In this document: piece after piece, positions 1 through 8,473 of the stretch
Layout of the letters: the number at the start of each line of letters is the position of its first letter
How positions within the stretch are numbered: the first letter of the stretch is position 1
DNA from: an uncultured Lachnospiraceae bacterium
GTDB taxonomy: Bacteria; Bacillota; Clostridia; Lachnospirales; Lachnospiraceae
Direction of reading: 5' to 3'
Assembly (NCBI GenBank): GCA_910586315.1
Contig: CAJUIP010000001.1
Coordinates: 126,334-190,333, forward strand
DNA: 64,000 nt
The notes under the pieces: generated by a model
What the model saw: the letters and a program-made list of their open reading frames with translations, nothing else
What the model was told of the DNA's origin: nothing
The model's database searches: none
Made by a program: the position numbers and the translations under genes

Positions 1-2
1 TT

Positions 3-68
3 ACAAATGATAAGCAGCTAAGGCAGTTTAAAGAATTAAGATGTATTACTGTTGAAGAATGGCAGTAG
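3..68 (+). CDS. C-terminal tail of an unidentified protein (5' end outside window)
   Basis: An open frame enters from the left edge and ends at a TAG after about 21 codons. The tail is polar (TNDKQLRQF...). A good terminator hairpin follows 40 bases later, which supports this being a real gene end. The family cannot be recognised from so few residues. Confidence 0.3.
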   Translation, partial: TNDKQLRQFKELRCITVEEWQ

Positions 69-108
69 GGAAGAAAATTAGGTGAAACTATTGTTGAGAA
101 CGGAGTGA

Positions 109-146
109 AAACGCTTTGTGTGGAAACACATGAGGCGTTTTTTTAA
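109..146 (+). terminator. Rho-independent terminator
   Basis: A stem formed by AACGC..TTGTGT and ACACAT..GGCGTT around a GGAA loop is followed by a run of seven T. It follows the partial gene at the left edge and probably ends its transcript. Confidence 0.6.
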
Positions 147-312
147 TGTCATGAGTCCTTTCATTTTTCTAAAAAAGTCCCAGGGAATCCTATTTATTTA
201 ATGAAAGGCTTTCATAGCCGTCGCACCTTGACAACAGAATATTGTTTTTGTCCTATTAAACACAAGCTGGTTCTGAGCATGCGAGGGGTGCGCCAGGGCA
301 GAAATGCTGCGA

Positions 313-1255
313 TCAACATCCACTCAAAATAGATTCTGGCAGGAATCTGATGACATATATTGGCCAAATATGTTGTGCGAAGATGGAGCCAGCCAGGGAC
401 TTATGGGGACTGCCGCTCACCAAAGGAGGGGGAATCAGGCTGTTGGAAAGACGGGGAAATGAGATCGTAAGGGGGTCATAGAGGCACTTGTCAAGCCTGT
501 ATGAATTGCGTGCCGCAGCCTGTACTATTTTTGCAGTCTCTTCCGGGTCGGCAATACGGCCCCGGCTTTTGGAGTTGATGAATGCAACGAGGTCTTCAAT
601 GGAAGATGTCACAATGTCATCATTGGTTGTGTACTCCGTAAGTATAGCTTCTGCTGTGGCCCCATATTTGTTTGAAAAAGGGTGCTCCCCATTGCGGAGC
701 AGTGCATACTCACTGAATTTCAGGAAAATGTTGTTCAACATGTAAGTCTTCTCCCTGGCAATACATTCGGTGATGTGCATGCGGTGTCTGGTCAGCCGCT
801 GGAGGGCGAGGTACTGGGAACCGCGCCAGGGCTTGATGCTGATGCGGCCTACACGGGCAAAATCAGCGATGACAAAGGAATCAATGTCATCATTCTTTCC
901 GATGTCGTTAAAAGACTTCTTATAGTTCCTGACTTCCTTTGGATTGAGACAGTAAACACGGACAGAGAATGGGGCCAACAGCTCATTGGCAGACAGGAAG
1001 TTCGCCAGATGGACGCCATAAAAGCCTGTGGATTCCATGCCGATCACGACATATTTGAACGGATGGTTTGCCTTGAGGACATCAACAATCATGCTTTCCA
1101 GAAGTTCTGCTCCTTCCTGGGAATTGGGAGCCTGTTTCATTTTGATGAAGAAGTCCTGATGGAAGTCCAGTGCAGAAATGACATGGATACGGGATGCAAT
1201 GTCAATCCCAACAAAAAGCGTTGAGAGGTAATCAATAGGTTCTTTTACGGATCAT
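313..1255 (-). pseudogene. IS110-family transposase remnant
   Basis: The minus strand encodes an IS110-type DEDD transposase N-terminal domain: FVGIDIAS near the start, then GMESTGFYG, NPKEVRNYKKS and GKNDDIDSFVIADF. Two lesions are visible. The only in-frame ATG (1253-1255, after an AAGGTGG ribosome site) is separated from the body by one extra A in an AAAA run at codon 4-5, so the readable frame starts at an internal Met at 1138-1140. The C-terminal IS116/IS110/IS902 domain is missing, with unrelated residues after about residue 225. A full family member is about 400 residues. It is an inactive remnant; no partner copy is visible here. Confidence 0.75.
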
Positions 1256-1740
1256 CACCACCTTTCATAGCAGGAATCAAGAATGTAATCATGGCTTGTC
1301 CCAGATCACTATGCCGCCCTAAACCTCGCATTATCAGCACTATCCGGAAAGAAATACCCTGCTGGTGGCTAGTGTATTGACTCGTTTATATTTAGCTAAA
1401 TATATATTTGTATAAATCTATTTACAGTATATATTATTGGCATTATATATTAGGCTAAATATAAATAGGTTGCTACACTAGATGCCGGAATGCAGCATTT
1501 GTATAATAAGTCCTGGCATAGCATTAGGGCTGCAGGCTTTCTTGGCAATAGCATAAACTTTGCTGGAGTTGCGGAGCAGTGACCATAGCTACAGTTCTTA
1601 TGAACCTTATTGTAACATCTGGGGCCATGACTATAAAGTAACTTATTAACCAATAGACAGAGAATGGATGAACCAGCATGATTGAAGAAGAATCTTCGGA
1701 AAGAATGTTTAGAATTATCCTTCTGTCTAATCAAAAAAAG

Positions 1741-1780
1741 AATAAGTCTGTAAGCTGTTTTTCTTGCTTACAAACTTATT
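1741..1780. repeat. Short palindrome upstream of Rpn-like remnant
   Basis: AATAAGTCTGTAAGC and GCTTACAAACTTATT form a nearly perfect inverted repeat around a T-rich loop, directly before the remnant at 1799. It could be an old IS end or a terminator. The stretch 1256-1740 before it holds only AT-rich sequence with further copies of a TATATTTAGC-type palindrome (about 1385-1400 and 1450-1465). Confidence 0.4.
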
Positions 1781-1798
1781 ATACGAGGAGTTGAGATT

Positions 1799-2008
1799 AT
1801 GTGCCGTGAGATGGATCAGATTTACAAAGAAGGCGCAAAGATTGGAAAGGCAGAAGGCATTGAGATTGGTGAGATGAAAGCAAAGCGTGAGACTGCACTT
1901 ACTTTGGCGGAGAGAGGTATGACTGCAACGGATATTGCTGATATTGTTAAAGTCAGCCTGAAAATTGTCCAGGAATGGTTGTTCGGGAATGTCAGTTTAG
2001 CAAAATAA
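1799..2008 (+). pseudogene. C-terminal fragment of Rpn/PD-(D/E)XK-type nuclease-transposase (copy 1)
   Basis: The 69-residue frame has the look of the tail of Rpn-family (recombination-promoting nuclease, PDDEXK transposase-like) proteins: a start of the type MC.EM.QIYKEG, a charged helix rich in Lys/Glu/Gly, then an HTH-like RGM..DIA.IV.VSL..VQEW segment. The catalytic N-terminal domain is absent. The reading frame stays open for a few residues upstream of the ATG and shares GVEIMC with the second copy at 2107-2402, so the ATG is probably internal to a decayed longer gene. A strong terminator follows. Confidence 0.5.
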
Positions 2009-2024
2009 ATTGTAAAACCATGAT

Positions 2025-2078
2025 CCCACTGTGGATAAGAACAGAGCGTTAGTTTCATATCCACAGTGGCTTTTTTTA
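2025..2078 (+). terminator. Terminator after Rpn-like remnant 1
   Basis: CCACTGTGGAT and ATCCACAGTGG are perfectly complementary across a 23-base loop and are followed by CTTTTTTT. Confidence 0.75.
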
Positions 2079-2106
2079 TACTCGGATTCTGGTTTCTGTG
2101 TCAGAT

Positions 2107-2402
2107 ATTTTCAGTGAAATCTTGGCGAAGCATGTGTATGAATTAAAAGAGACTCAGGAGTTGATATTATGTGTTGTGAAATGGAGCAGATTTACAAAGA
2201 GGGTGTGAAACTTGGTGAAGAACGTGGCAGGGTTCGGGGTATTGCCGAAGGTGTGGCTGTCGGCGAGATGAAGATGGTAAAAGAGATTGCCTATGAGCTT
2301 CGTAACAGGGGCATGTCAGCTGATAAGATAGCAGAAGTGGTTGAAGTCAGTCTGGAAACAGTCCAGAAATGGTTTGCTGATCGGGCGGCTTTAGCAAAAT
2401 AA
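2107..2402 (+). pseudogene. C-terminal fragment of Rpn-type nuclease-transposase (copy 2, frameshifted)
   Basis: This paralog of the remnant at 1799 has the same MC.EMEQIYKEG start, charged helix and terminal VSLETVQKWF. Just upstream, a second frame reads IFSEILAKHVYELKETQE, which resembles the segment preceding the tail in full-length Rpn-family proteins. Joining the two needs a one-base shift near 2155-2165. The gene is therefore a frameshifted 3' remnant and not a small intact gene, although GGAG before the ATG at 2169 could still permit internal initiation. Confidence 0.5.
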
Positions 2403-2603
2403 GAAACTTAAGTTTTTTATATTTGGGAGAATGAAACGAAAATGAGACGATATTGCAGCTGACTTGAAATTTTAAATTCCAGTGCAGAGTTAAATTCCAC
2501 ATGGGTTTAAATTTTTCAGTGTTTCCACATTTTTTTAGAGTAAAAAGTCTTGATATCTGCTATAATTATGCCAACTCCCTAAAAAGTTTTCTGTTGCTGA
2601 ATT

Positions 2604-2860
2604 GAAAAAGTAAATTCCAGTGCAGAAGTAAATTCCACATATGCTTTAGAACTTATGTTTTTTAAAGGAATTTCGGGCGTAACCTCACTCAGTGTTACCA
2701 CGTATGGAAAAGAATTTTGGAAAAATACTTTATTTTGTGTCAAGTACTTTATATATGTCAAACAGTTGTATGTAGAGGTAAATTCCACTGCTTAGCGGAC
2801 AGAGTTTTCTGTTTATCCTCGATGATATCAAAATACCAGATTCATTTGTCAAGGGGGCAA
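2604..2860 (+). repeat. Dispersed repeat, left copy (inverted partner at 26083-26328)
   Basis: Shared landmarks in the same order are TAAATTCCAGTGCA, a second TAAATTC, TTTGTGTCAAGTA, ATATATG, another TAAATTCCA, then CAAAATACCAG and TTCATTTGTCAAG. The same landmarks occur on the opposite strand at 26083-26328. A partial extra copy of the first landmarks sits at about 2470-2510. No open frame covers it. It probably belongs to one end of an unrecognised insertion element. Confidence 0.65.
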
Positions 2861-2884
2861 AGCCCCTTACGGCAGGCCCTTGAC
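2848..2884. repeat. Nested hairpin GTCAAGGG...CCCTTGAC
   Basis: The outer arms GTCAAGGG and CCCTTGAC enclose an inner GGGGC-AAA-GCCCC stem. It lies inside the dispersed-repeat region and has no T-run, so it is more likely an element end than a terminator. Confidence 0.4.
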
Positions 2885-2940
2885 AGGCAAATCAGGTAAA
2901 TTCCACTGTATGGAAGAAGAGTGGAATTTAAAATTTCATT

Positions 2941-3006
2941 TTAGGTCCGGTCAAAAGTTTCCAAAATGCCATTGATTTTTCCCTCGAATTGTTTTAAAAT
3001 ATCCAT
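2941..3006 (-). pseudogene. Truncated leader of an element-encoded protein (21 codons)
   Basis: A 21-residue frame starts with MDILKQFEGKI and ends soon after ETFDR, then runs into a GTGGAATTTAAAATTTCAT block. A sister frame of identical length at 33337-33402 (MNIILEQYKDKI...) runs into the same block. The pair look like internally deleted derivatives of one mobile element that keep only the start of its gene. The N-terminus resembles hypothetical proteins beginning with a GVLSGFDR-like motif, but the assignment is weak. Confidence 0.35.
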
Positions 3007-3165
3007 ATCAAAACCACTCCTTCCCATTTAAACTGGTGGGAACGCCTTGGAGCTAGTAGTCACTCACTATTTTCAGTAGTTATTATACTACATTATTAAG
3101 AAAGAGTGGTTTTGTTTTTTTGTTAGGTTGCGGACGTAGTCTGCTGTATGTTATAATTCATTTCA

Positions 3166-3238
3166 GATACCTCTCTGTTTAATAAGATTTTTTACTAACC
3201 GTCCAAAGTCGGTAATCTTATTTTACACTGAGGTATTC
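3166..3238. repeat. Long nested palindrome
   Basis: GATACCTC pairs with GAGGTATTC on the outside, and AATAAGATT..ACCG pairs with CGGTAATCTTATT inside. It is a MITE-like structure in a gene-free stretch. Confidence 0.45.
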
Positions 3239-3376
3239 TTTTCTCAACCTTCTTTCTTGAGATTCCCTATATTTGAATTATACAGGAAGCTCCTGATTTG
3301 CTCACGCTAGGCGCAGATGCGATCTGCCTGCCAAACATGTGCAATACATAGTGCTTGATAATGATGTCTTTATAGT

Positions 3377-3446
3377 TGAGCATACATTACCCTCCTCATA
3401 AATGTATTTACCGAAAAATCGGTATGCTCACATTATGAAGGAGGGT
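3377..3446. repeat. Interleaved palindrome
   Basis: TGAGCATAC (3377-3385) pairs with GTATGCTCA (3422-3430), and ACCCTCCTCATAA (3389-3401) pairs with TTATGAAGGAGGGT (3433-3446). The two pairings interleave, so the structures are mutually exclusive or form a pseudoknot. Confidence 0.4.
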
Positions 3447-3539
3447 CATTTTCAATGTAAGTAAAAACTGGTCGCTTACTACGCAAGCCGGCCGTTAAGC
3501 TCCGCACTATGGCCGTTCTGCTCCGCAAAACTGGCCGTC

Positions 3540-3665
3540 AGAGGTCGCCATTTGCAAAGTACGCCAAAAATCCGAAAGGAGCCCGAGAACAAAAGGAATC
3601 CTTCTGGATTTTTCTATACATAGAGCGAGAGTATCACTCGATCATCTGATTTGATGATTTTGCGG
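3540..3665 (+). repeat. Dispersed repeat (second copy at 35163-35275)
   Basis: The blocks AAAGTACGCC, AAAATCC, ATAGAGCGAG, GTATC.CT, ATCATCT and GATGATTTTGCG occur in the same order and spacing at 35163-35275. Neither copy has a convincing coding frame. It is probably an IS end. Confidence 0.55.
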
Positions 3666-3711
3666 CCCCCCCCCTGTATAGGGCTGTCTATTTCTCGATA
3701 GCCCCTTACTA

Positions 3712-3775
3712 TTGAAGGACATTTAAATTATATTTTAGGGACATTGAAAAATGGATATACGATTTTTGGTACAAT
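3712..3775 (+). promoter_or_regulatory. Candidate LytTR/AgrA-type operator and promoter upstream of the biosynthetic operon
   Basis: TTGAAGGACAT (3712-3722) and TTTAGGGACAT (3734-3744) are direct repeats with a 22-base period, followed 25 bases on by TACAAT (3770-3775). The same layout lies in front of agrB at 31859-31923. LytTR-family regulators such as AgrA bind paired repeats about two helical turns apart. The promoter points toward the biosynthetic operon, whose first gene starts about 1 kb later beyond a minus-strand transposase remnant. A link to that operon is inference. Confidence 0.45.
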
Positions 3776-4119
3776 ATTATTAAAACTTCGCTGAAAAGCT
3801 GTTGATTGATGAGTTTGTTGCATATAGTTCTTAAAAATGTAAAAGTCAATATTTAAATGTATAAATGCACATTTGTATTTTACCTTTTACAAAAATCATA
3901 TAAAAATAGATAAAATCAATAGATGATTGCGAAACAGGTCTGTCATTATGCAGTCAGAAGGAGCAGAAACTGGTTTATCCAAGCAGTGTACCGAAGAAAA
4001 CGGATGGGAATGCAGAAAATCCTGTGTTGAAAGATAAGCAGATGGAAAAAAGGGCGCACTGATACCGGGGAAAGTAGAAATCTCTTTTGAGAGTGGTAAG
4101 TCCTATGTAGAAATTTGCA

Positions 4120-4756
4120 TCAGGCGATTAATGGTTTTAAACTTCGGATGCATTGATGCCGATTTATTTTATCGGCAAGAATCACCCCGACCAGCTGTGT
4201 GATACCCACTAAGAGCAGGTCGGCATGAAGTGTCTTTTCATTTTGGATTTTGTGCCCAGCAAACCCAAAGCTGTCTTTGAAATGATTGATGGAGTGCTCC
4301 ACAGTAGTCCGGATTTTATAGGTTGCCTCTCATTCGGCAGTTCCACGCAGGGTACCTGAAAAAGACCTGCGGGCAGATGAACTTATAGCGGGCAACACCG
4401 CTTCTGAGTCTGCCTATACTTTCCGGTTTCATGGGAAGGCATGGAGTTGTAAGCAGCTTTATAAGGGGCATAGTCATATCGGGAACCTTGTCAAAGCCGC
4501 AGAATTCGCGAAGATGACGCGAATAGCGGAGAAAGACAAGAGGTAGGGAATCCGTAGGGATGGAAAAAATCCACTGGATGATGAGTGTCCATAAAAAGGC
4601 ATTCAAAGGGTATTTACGGGTTTTGCCCGTTGATTTATAGAAATGCTTCCAGAAGGAAGCGGGAACAATTTCATCGAGATCAATGTGCTGTTGTAAGAAA
4701 GACAGGAACTGAGGTTTGTCGGGTTCATAAATTTCCTGGCAGTCCGAAAAAATCAA
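4120..4756 (-). pseudogene. Internally deleted DDE transposase (IS1182/DDE_Tnp_1_6 type)
   Basis: Two frames are the two ends of one transposase. The start (4756 downward) reads EIYEPDKPQFLSFLQ..IDLDEIVPASFW..YPLNAFLW..REFCGF, and the end reads SINHFKDSFGFAGHKIQNEKTLHADLL..LADKI..SLKPLIA. The middle, including the catalytic DDE residues, is mostly gone, with a jump near MTMPLIKLL to LPMKPESIGRLRSGVARYKFICP and a stop between the halves. It lies only 77 bases before the first biosynthetic gene and separates that gene from the operator-like repeats at 3712. Confidence 0.7.
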
Positions 4757-4833
4757 GTGTACGAGGTTAGTAAAAACAAGTTGATAATAGCATTATTTGC
4801 TTTCATCATCGCAGATGTTGAATGGAGAGTATT

Positions 4834-5889
4834 ATGAATAAAATATTACCTATAACAACTCCTATAATAGATTGCTATCCAGATATGGCAAATATGTTTT
4901 CTGTATTGAATTGTTATGATTTGCCCAAAAAATGGATACTAAACAACTTTATACAGATTGTCTATAGACGGGATGAAAAAAACTCATTTGGAAGTTTTCT
5001 GGATTTAATGAGGACTGGAAATGATATAACAATATATCAACATTGTCCTTATTTAGATGTGAATTTAATGGATAAGAGTTTTGAAAGAAATATATTTGGC
5101 GATATTTTTCAATTTATTCAATTTTGCTTAAAGAATAATTATTATATTCAAATGTATATTAACAAAAAATATATTTCAGCTGCAGAGGATATTAATTTTG
5201 ATTTTATGCATGAAGTATTTGTTTATGGTATTGATCAGGATAATTCTATTATATATTTATCGGATTTTTATCGGGGAAAATATAAACGAATCTTATGCCC
5301 ATTTGAAGAGTTTGAGAATGCATATCTTAATAGCTTTAAAGACAATGTATACTATCGTTCTGCAATATATTTTGATTATCCACATATGGTTAAATACAAT
5401 ATGGACAAAATAATTCTTTTTAAATATGTGGCCCACGAATTGTATGATAGTGATTATAGCCGGGTTAGGAGGCAAATATGTGATTATATTGAATGTAAGA
5501 ACAGCCAAAATGATATTGAAAATTCGTATATTGCATCAGGATATAGATTTTACTATGGATTAGACTTTTATGATCAACTAATTTTGGATATAAAGGAAAG
5601 AGAATTCGATATTAGAAAACCTTATGTATTGTTATCGCATAAAAGAATCTTGAGGTTAGTCATTAAAGAAATGGAAAACGTGGGCAATATTAGTCAAGAT
5701 AATGAAAAGATGTTACAGTTAAAATTAGATGCACTTATACTTAGTTTTGAAAAAATCTATAGGAGGTATGTAAAGATAAGTTTAAAAAGAGAAGTGAAGG
5801 AAAAAGAAGTGATAGATTTATGTAACTATTATGCTAAATTAAAAGAGTTAGATTGGATGTTTATGAAAGATGTTGTGGATATCTTGTAA
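4834..5889 (+). CDS. BtrH_N-type papain-like protein, putative ACP-dependent acyltransferase 1
   Basis: This 351-residue protein has the pattern of the BtrH N-terminal family (named for butirosin BtrH, which moves an aminoacyl group from an acyl carrier protein onto an amino sugar). A Cys sits early in DCY (Cys14), a His in FDFMHEVFVYGID (His126), followed by a YLSDFYRGKY strand. Cys and His would be the thiol-protease-like pair. I chose the ATG at 4834 because GGAGAG lies five bases upstream; an ATG at 4822 lies inside that ribosome site. It is the first gene of the operon, followed by an ACP, which fits an ACP-dependent transferase. The C-terminal 180 residues are helical and unassigned. 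The substrate is unknown. Confidence 0.6.
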   Translation: MNKILPITTPIIDCYPDMANMFSVLNCYDLPKKWILNNFIQIVYRRDEKNSFGSFLDLMRTGNDITIYQHCPYLDVNLMDKSFERNIFGDIFQFIQFCLKNNYYIQMYINKKYISAAEDINFDFMHEVFVYGIDQDNSIIYLSDFYRGKYKRILCPFEEFENAYLNSFKDNVYYRSAIYFDYPHMVKYNMDKIILFKYVAHELYDSDYSRVRRQICDYIECKNSQNDIENSYIASGYRFYYGLDFYDQLILDIKEREFDIRKPYVLLSHKRILRLVIKEMENVGNISQDNEKMLQLKLDALILSFEKIYRRYVKISLKREVKEKEVIDLCNYYAKLKELDWMFMKDVVDIL

Positions 5890-5951
5890 TTTAATCAATG
5901 CTAGCTAGAACCTAGACAACAATAATCATTGATGAAGCGGAGAAAATAATT

Positions 5952-6179
5952 ATGAATGGAACGGAAGAAATAGTTTTAAATATAGCAATACGAGTGCTTA
6001 ATAATACCTATTTAACTTTAGACGACATTATATTTGATGAGAAAATGGATTCTTTAATGTATTTAAATTTAATAGTTGAATTGGAAGAAGCATTTGGCAT
6101 AGAAATAGAAGATGAAGTTTTATTTTCTGACCAAATAGAAAGTTTACGTGATTTGATAGAGATTATATCTATAAACTAA
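5952..6179 (+). CDS. Acyl carrier protein 1
   Basis: A 75-residue acidic protein with the carrier-protein signature MDSLMYLNLIVELEEAFGIEI; the Ser of DSL would carry 4'-phosphopantetheine. Length and the downstream acidic helix are normal for the family. No phosphopantetheinyl transferase gene is visible in the window, so activation would rely on a gene elsewhere. It probably holds an amino-acyl intermediate for the ligase at 7006 and one of the BtrH_N-type proteins, as BtrI does in butirosin synthesis. It shows low similarity to the second carrier protein at 6777, suggesting separate cargoes. Confidence 0.85.
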   Translation: MNGTEEIVLNIAIRVLNNTYLTLDDIIFDEKMDSLMYLNLIVELEEAFGIEIEDEVLFSDQIESLRDLIEIISIN

Positions 6180-6776
6180 ATTTCGTTTGAAGGAAACCCA
6201 ATATGAGTAGTTGTGAAAAAGTTTAGTAAAATAGAATTTTACTATGATTATGTGCGTTATAATGGGAGGAGCCTTTAAAACGCTTTTACTCAGTATAAAT
6301 GTTTTGAGCAGTATTCATTAGTACATAGTGAACGGATTGAACGTGATGTTTGGATCCCCCCAATATGTTCACATAGAAATAGGCTGTATGAGACAAGGAT
6401 AAACTACACCATGTAAAAATCAGTAGTTTGCTTGAATTGGTAGAAAATTGGTATAACCGAATGAGTCAAGTACATGGAATTACTGATATCAGGTAACAAA
6501 GTTTCCGTTAGAAATACATGCTAGTCTTTGGGGGGGGGAGGTTAAGAACCACTATAAATTAGTGGAACATGATCTACATAAGAAGTTAAATGAAGGAGGT
6601 CGAATATGTCTCTTTAATGCTTTGGCCTTAGTCTGTTAAAGCTTTTATAATACATCAGGTCAATGTTATAAAGATTAATAACTAAAAGTCTACTACATCT
6701 GAATTTATTATGAAATAGTATAAAAAGAAAGGAAAGTATGGTTATTTATTTCTTAAATAATCGTATAGGGGAAAAT
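6180..6776 (+). other. Gene-free, decayed stretch inside the operon
   Basis: About 600 bases separate the two carrier-protein genes, whereas the other gaps in the cluster are mostly under 65 bases. The stretch holds a run of 46 open codons at 6279-6416 (including WIPPICSHRNRLYET), a YDYVRYNG-like fragment just before it, a G8 tract at 6531-6538 and an orphan ribosome site plus ATG (about 6596-6607) that stops after three codons. It looks like a degraded gene or transposase fragment, which I could not identify. An internal promoter before 6738 is possible. Confidence 0.4.
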
Positions 6777-7028
6777 ATGGATAAATATGAAATTGAAAAA
6801 AAGATAAAAGAAGCTTGGCTAGTAGTCGATCCTGAAATTGATATTCACACTATTCCATTAAATAAGGATTTGGCGGAAGTTGGTGTGGATTCAATTCAAC
6901 TAATGGAGTTTATGCTAGAAATTGAAGAAATATTAGACATAACATTTGATGAAAAATTGGACTTAAAAACCTTGTATTGCATGGAAAGGCTGATTAACTT
7001 TATTTATGAAAATTATGAAGAGTTGTAA
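6777..7028 (+). CDS. Acyl carrier protein 2
   Basis: An 83-residue carrier protein with VGVDSIQLMEFMLEIEEILDI around the phosphopantetheine Ser. A start at 6738 with AAAGGAAAG is also possible and would add 13 hydrophobic residues not typical of the family; the ATG at 6777 with GGGG six bases upstream gives normal length. The 3' end overlaps the ligase gene by 23 bases, which implies translational coupling. The ligase probably loads this carrier. Confidence 0.85.
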   Translation: MDKYEIEKKIKEAWLVVDPEIDIHTIPLNKDLAEVGVDSIQLMEFMLEIEEILDITFDEKLDLKTLYCMERLINFIYENYEEL

Positions 7029-8460
7029 TGTTAAGGAAGAATTCTGGAGTTGTTTTACCGATTATGGAAGCAAGATATTTATAACTGATAGTAAGAACTA
7101 TCGGCTTTCTTACTTGGAAGAGTTAGAGGCTATTTCTAATATGATTCAAGAACTGCAGAATATTGGGATAGAGTCTAAAATGAATGTAGTACTCTTATTT
7201 GAAAAAAATTCATGGATGTATGTGACTCTTTTATTGACACTTTGGAAAATGGATGTAACTTGTACAATTGCGTCACATTTATCACAAATAGAAGAACATG
7301 ATGCCCAATGGATTTTATCGGATCATATCTTAGAAAATAGAAATGGCAAATTACAATATGTAAAAAATGGTATCTATTTTTACAAAATAAGCAATGGAAG
7401 AAGTGCTCCATATGAATTTCAAAATGCATGGTTGGTATTAGCGACTTCAGGAACCACAAATAAATCAAAGTGGGTATACTTGACAGGAGAAGCGCTTTTG
7501 TCGACTACATATGCAATTAAAGATTATTTGCAGACTAAAGAAAGAGATGTTTTTTATGCATTAAAATATTTGGGACACATTTCTTCGATAACAACAGATT
7601 TCTTGCTTTCAATTATTTCAGGAGGTGTGTTAGTCATAAATACGGAAGCATTTAATTTGCCGAGCATTGTGGGGCAAATTGTGAAGGAGCATGTGTCTGT
7701 ATTAACCCTTGTGCCTTCGTTGCTAGAGTACATGATTAATGATAGATATTATGCAAAGCTATCAGGTATTAAAAAAATCTCTTTAGTAGGAGGCCCTACG
7801 AAAAAGCAATTGATTGATGAAGTAAAAAAGAAATTGCCAGAGACGCAAATCTATATTGGATATGGATTAACTGAAGCTTCTTCTAGACTGACTTATTTGC
7901 CGCCATCATTGGTTTATAATAAACCCAACTCTATTGGAAAAGCAATCAAATCTGTAGAAATTAATTTGATAGACTCTCTTGGGAAGAAAATTAATGCTCC
8001 TAATACAGTAGGAGAAATTGTTGCAAAGAGTCCGGGAATAATGATTGGTTATAGAATTGATGGTAGATTTATAAAACACATTGACGAATGTTTACATACA
8101 AATGATTTGGCATATTTCGATGAGGAAGGGGATTTATTTCATTATGGAAGAAAGGATGAAGTTTTAGTTGTTAATGGAATAAACATCTCCCCTATACTAA
8201 TTGAAGAAGAGATAATGAAGTTAGAGTATGTACGTGATTGTGTCGTATGCAAAGAATTGGAATCAAAAATAGGAGATAAATTGATGGCATTGGTAGTCTT
8301 ACATGAGGACTTTCCGGTTACAGTCCACGATATGAGAGCTACCTTAAGAAAAGTGCTCCCATCAACATATATTCCTAAGAGAATTATTAAAGTAAGGGAA
8401 ATTCCAAAGACAGAAAGGGGTAAAGTGTCGAGAAAAAAGATTGCAGAGAATTTTCGTTAG
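7006..8460 (+). CDS. AMP-dependent acyl-ACP ligase (adenylation enzyme)
   Basis: A 484-residue member of the ANL superfamily, which activates a carboxylate as an adenylate and transfers it to a pantetheine thiol. Visible core motifs are the P-loop LATSGTTNKSK, YGLTEAS, HTNDLAYFDEEG with GRKDE, and the C-terminal lysine region PKTERGKVSRKK. It is stand-alone, without condensation or carrier domains, and its start lies within the 3' end of the ACP2 gene. This parallels BtrJ of butirosin in role but not necessarily in fold (BtrJ is an ATP-grasp-like ligase). Substrate specificity cannot be read by eye. Confidence 0.85.
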   Translation: MKIMKSCNVKEEFWSCFTDYGSKIFITDSKNYRLSYLEELEAISNMIQELQNIGIESKMNVVLLFEKNSWMYVTLLLTLWKMDVTCTIASHLSQIEEHDAQWILSDHILENRNGKLQYVKNGIYFYKISNGRSAPYEFQNAWLVLATSGTTNKSKWVYLTGEALLSTTYAIKDYLQTKERDVFYALKYLGHISSITTDFLLSIISGGVLVINTEAFNLPSIVGQIVKEHVSVLTLVPSLLEYMINDRYYAKLSGIKKISLVGGPTKKQLIDEVKKKLPETQIYIGYGLTEASSRLTYLPPSLVYNKPNSIGKAIKSVEINLIDSLGKKINAPNTVGEIVAKSPGIMIGYRIDGRFIKHIDECLHTNDLAYFDEEGDLFHYGRKDEVLVVNGINISPILIEEEIMKLEYVRDCVVCKELESKIGDKLMALVVLHEDFPVTVHDMRATLRKVLPSTYIPKRIIKVREIPKTERGKVSRKKIAENFR

Positions 8461-8473
8461 AAGGAGGAACGTT

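Noticed and set aside
1450..1734. Minus-strand 94-residue open frame
   Set aside because: No ribosome site or family match, and it spans palindromic AT-rich sequence; likely chance.
6531..6540. G8 tract as a phase-variation switch
   Set aside because: It lies in decayed sequence and not within an intact gene or clear promoter.
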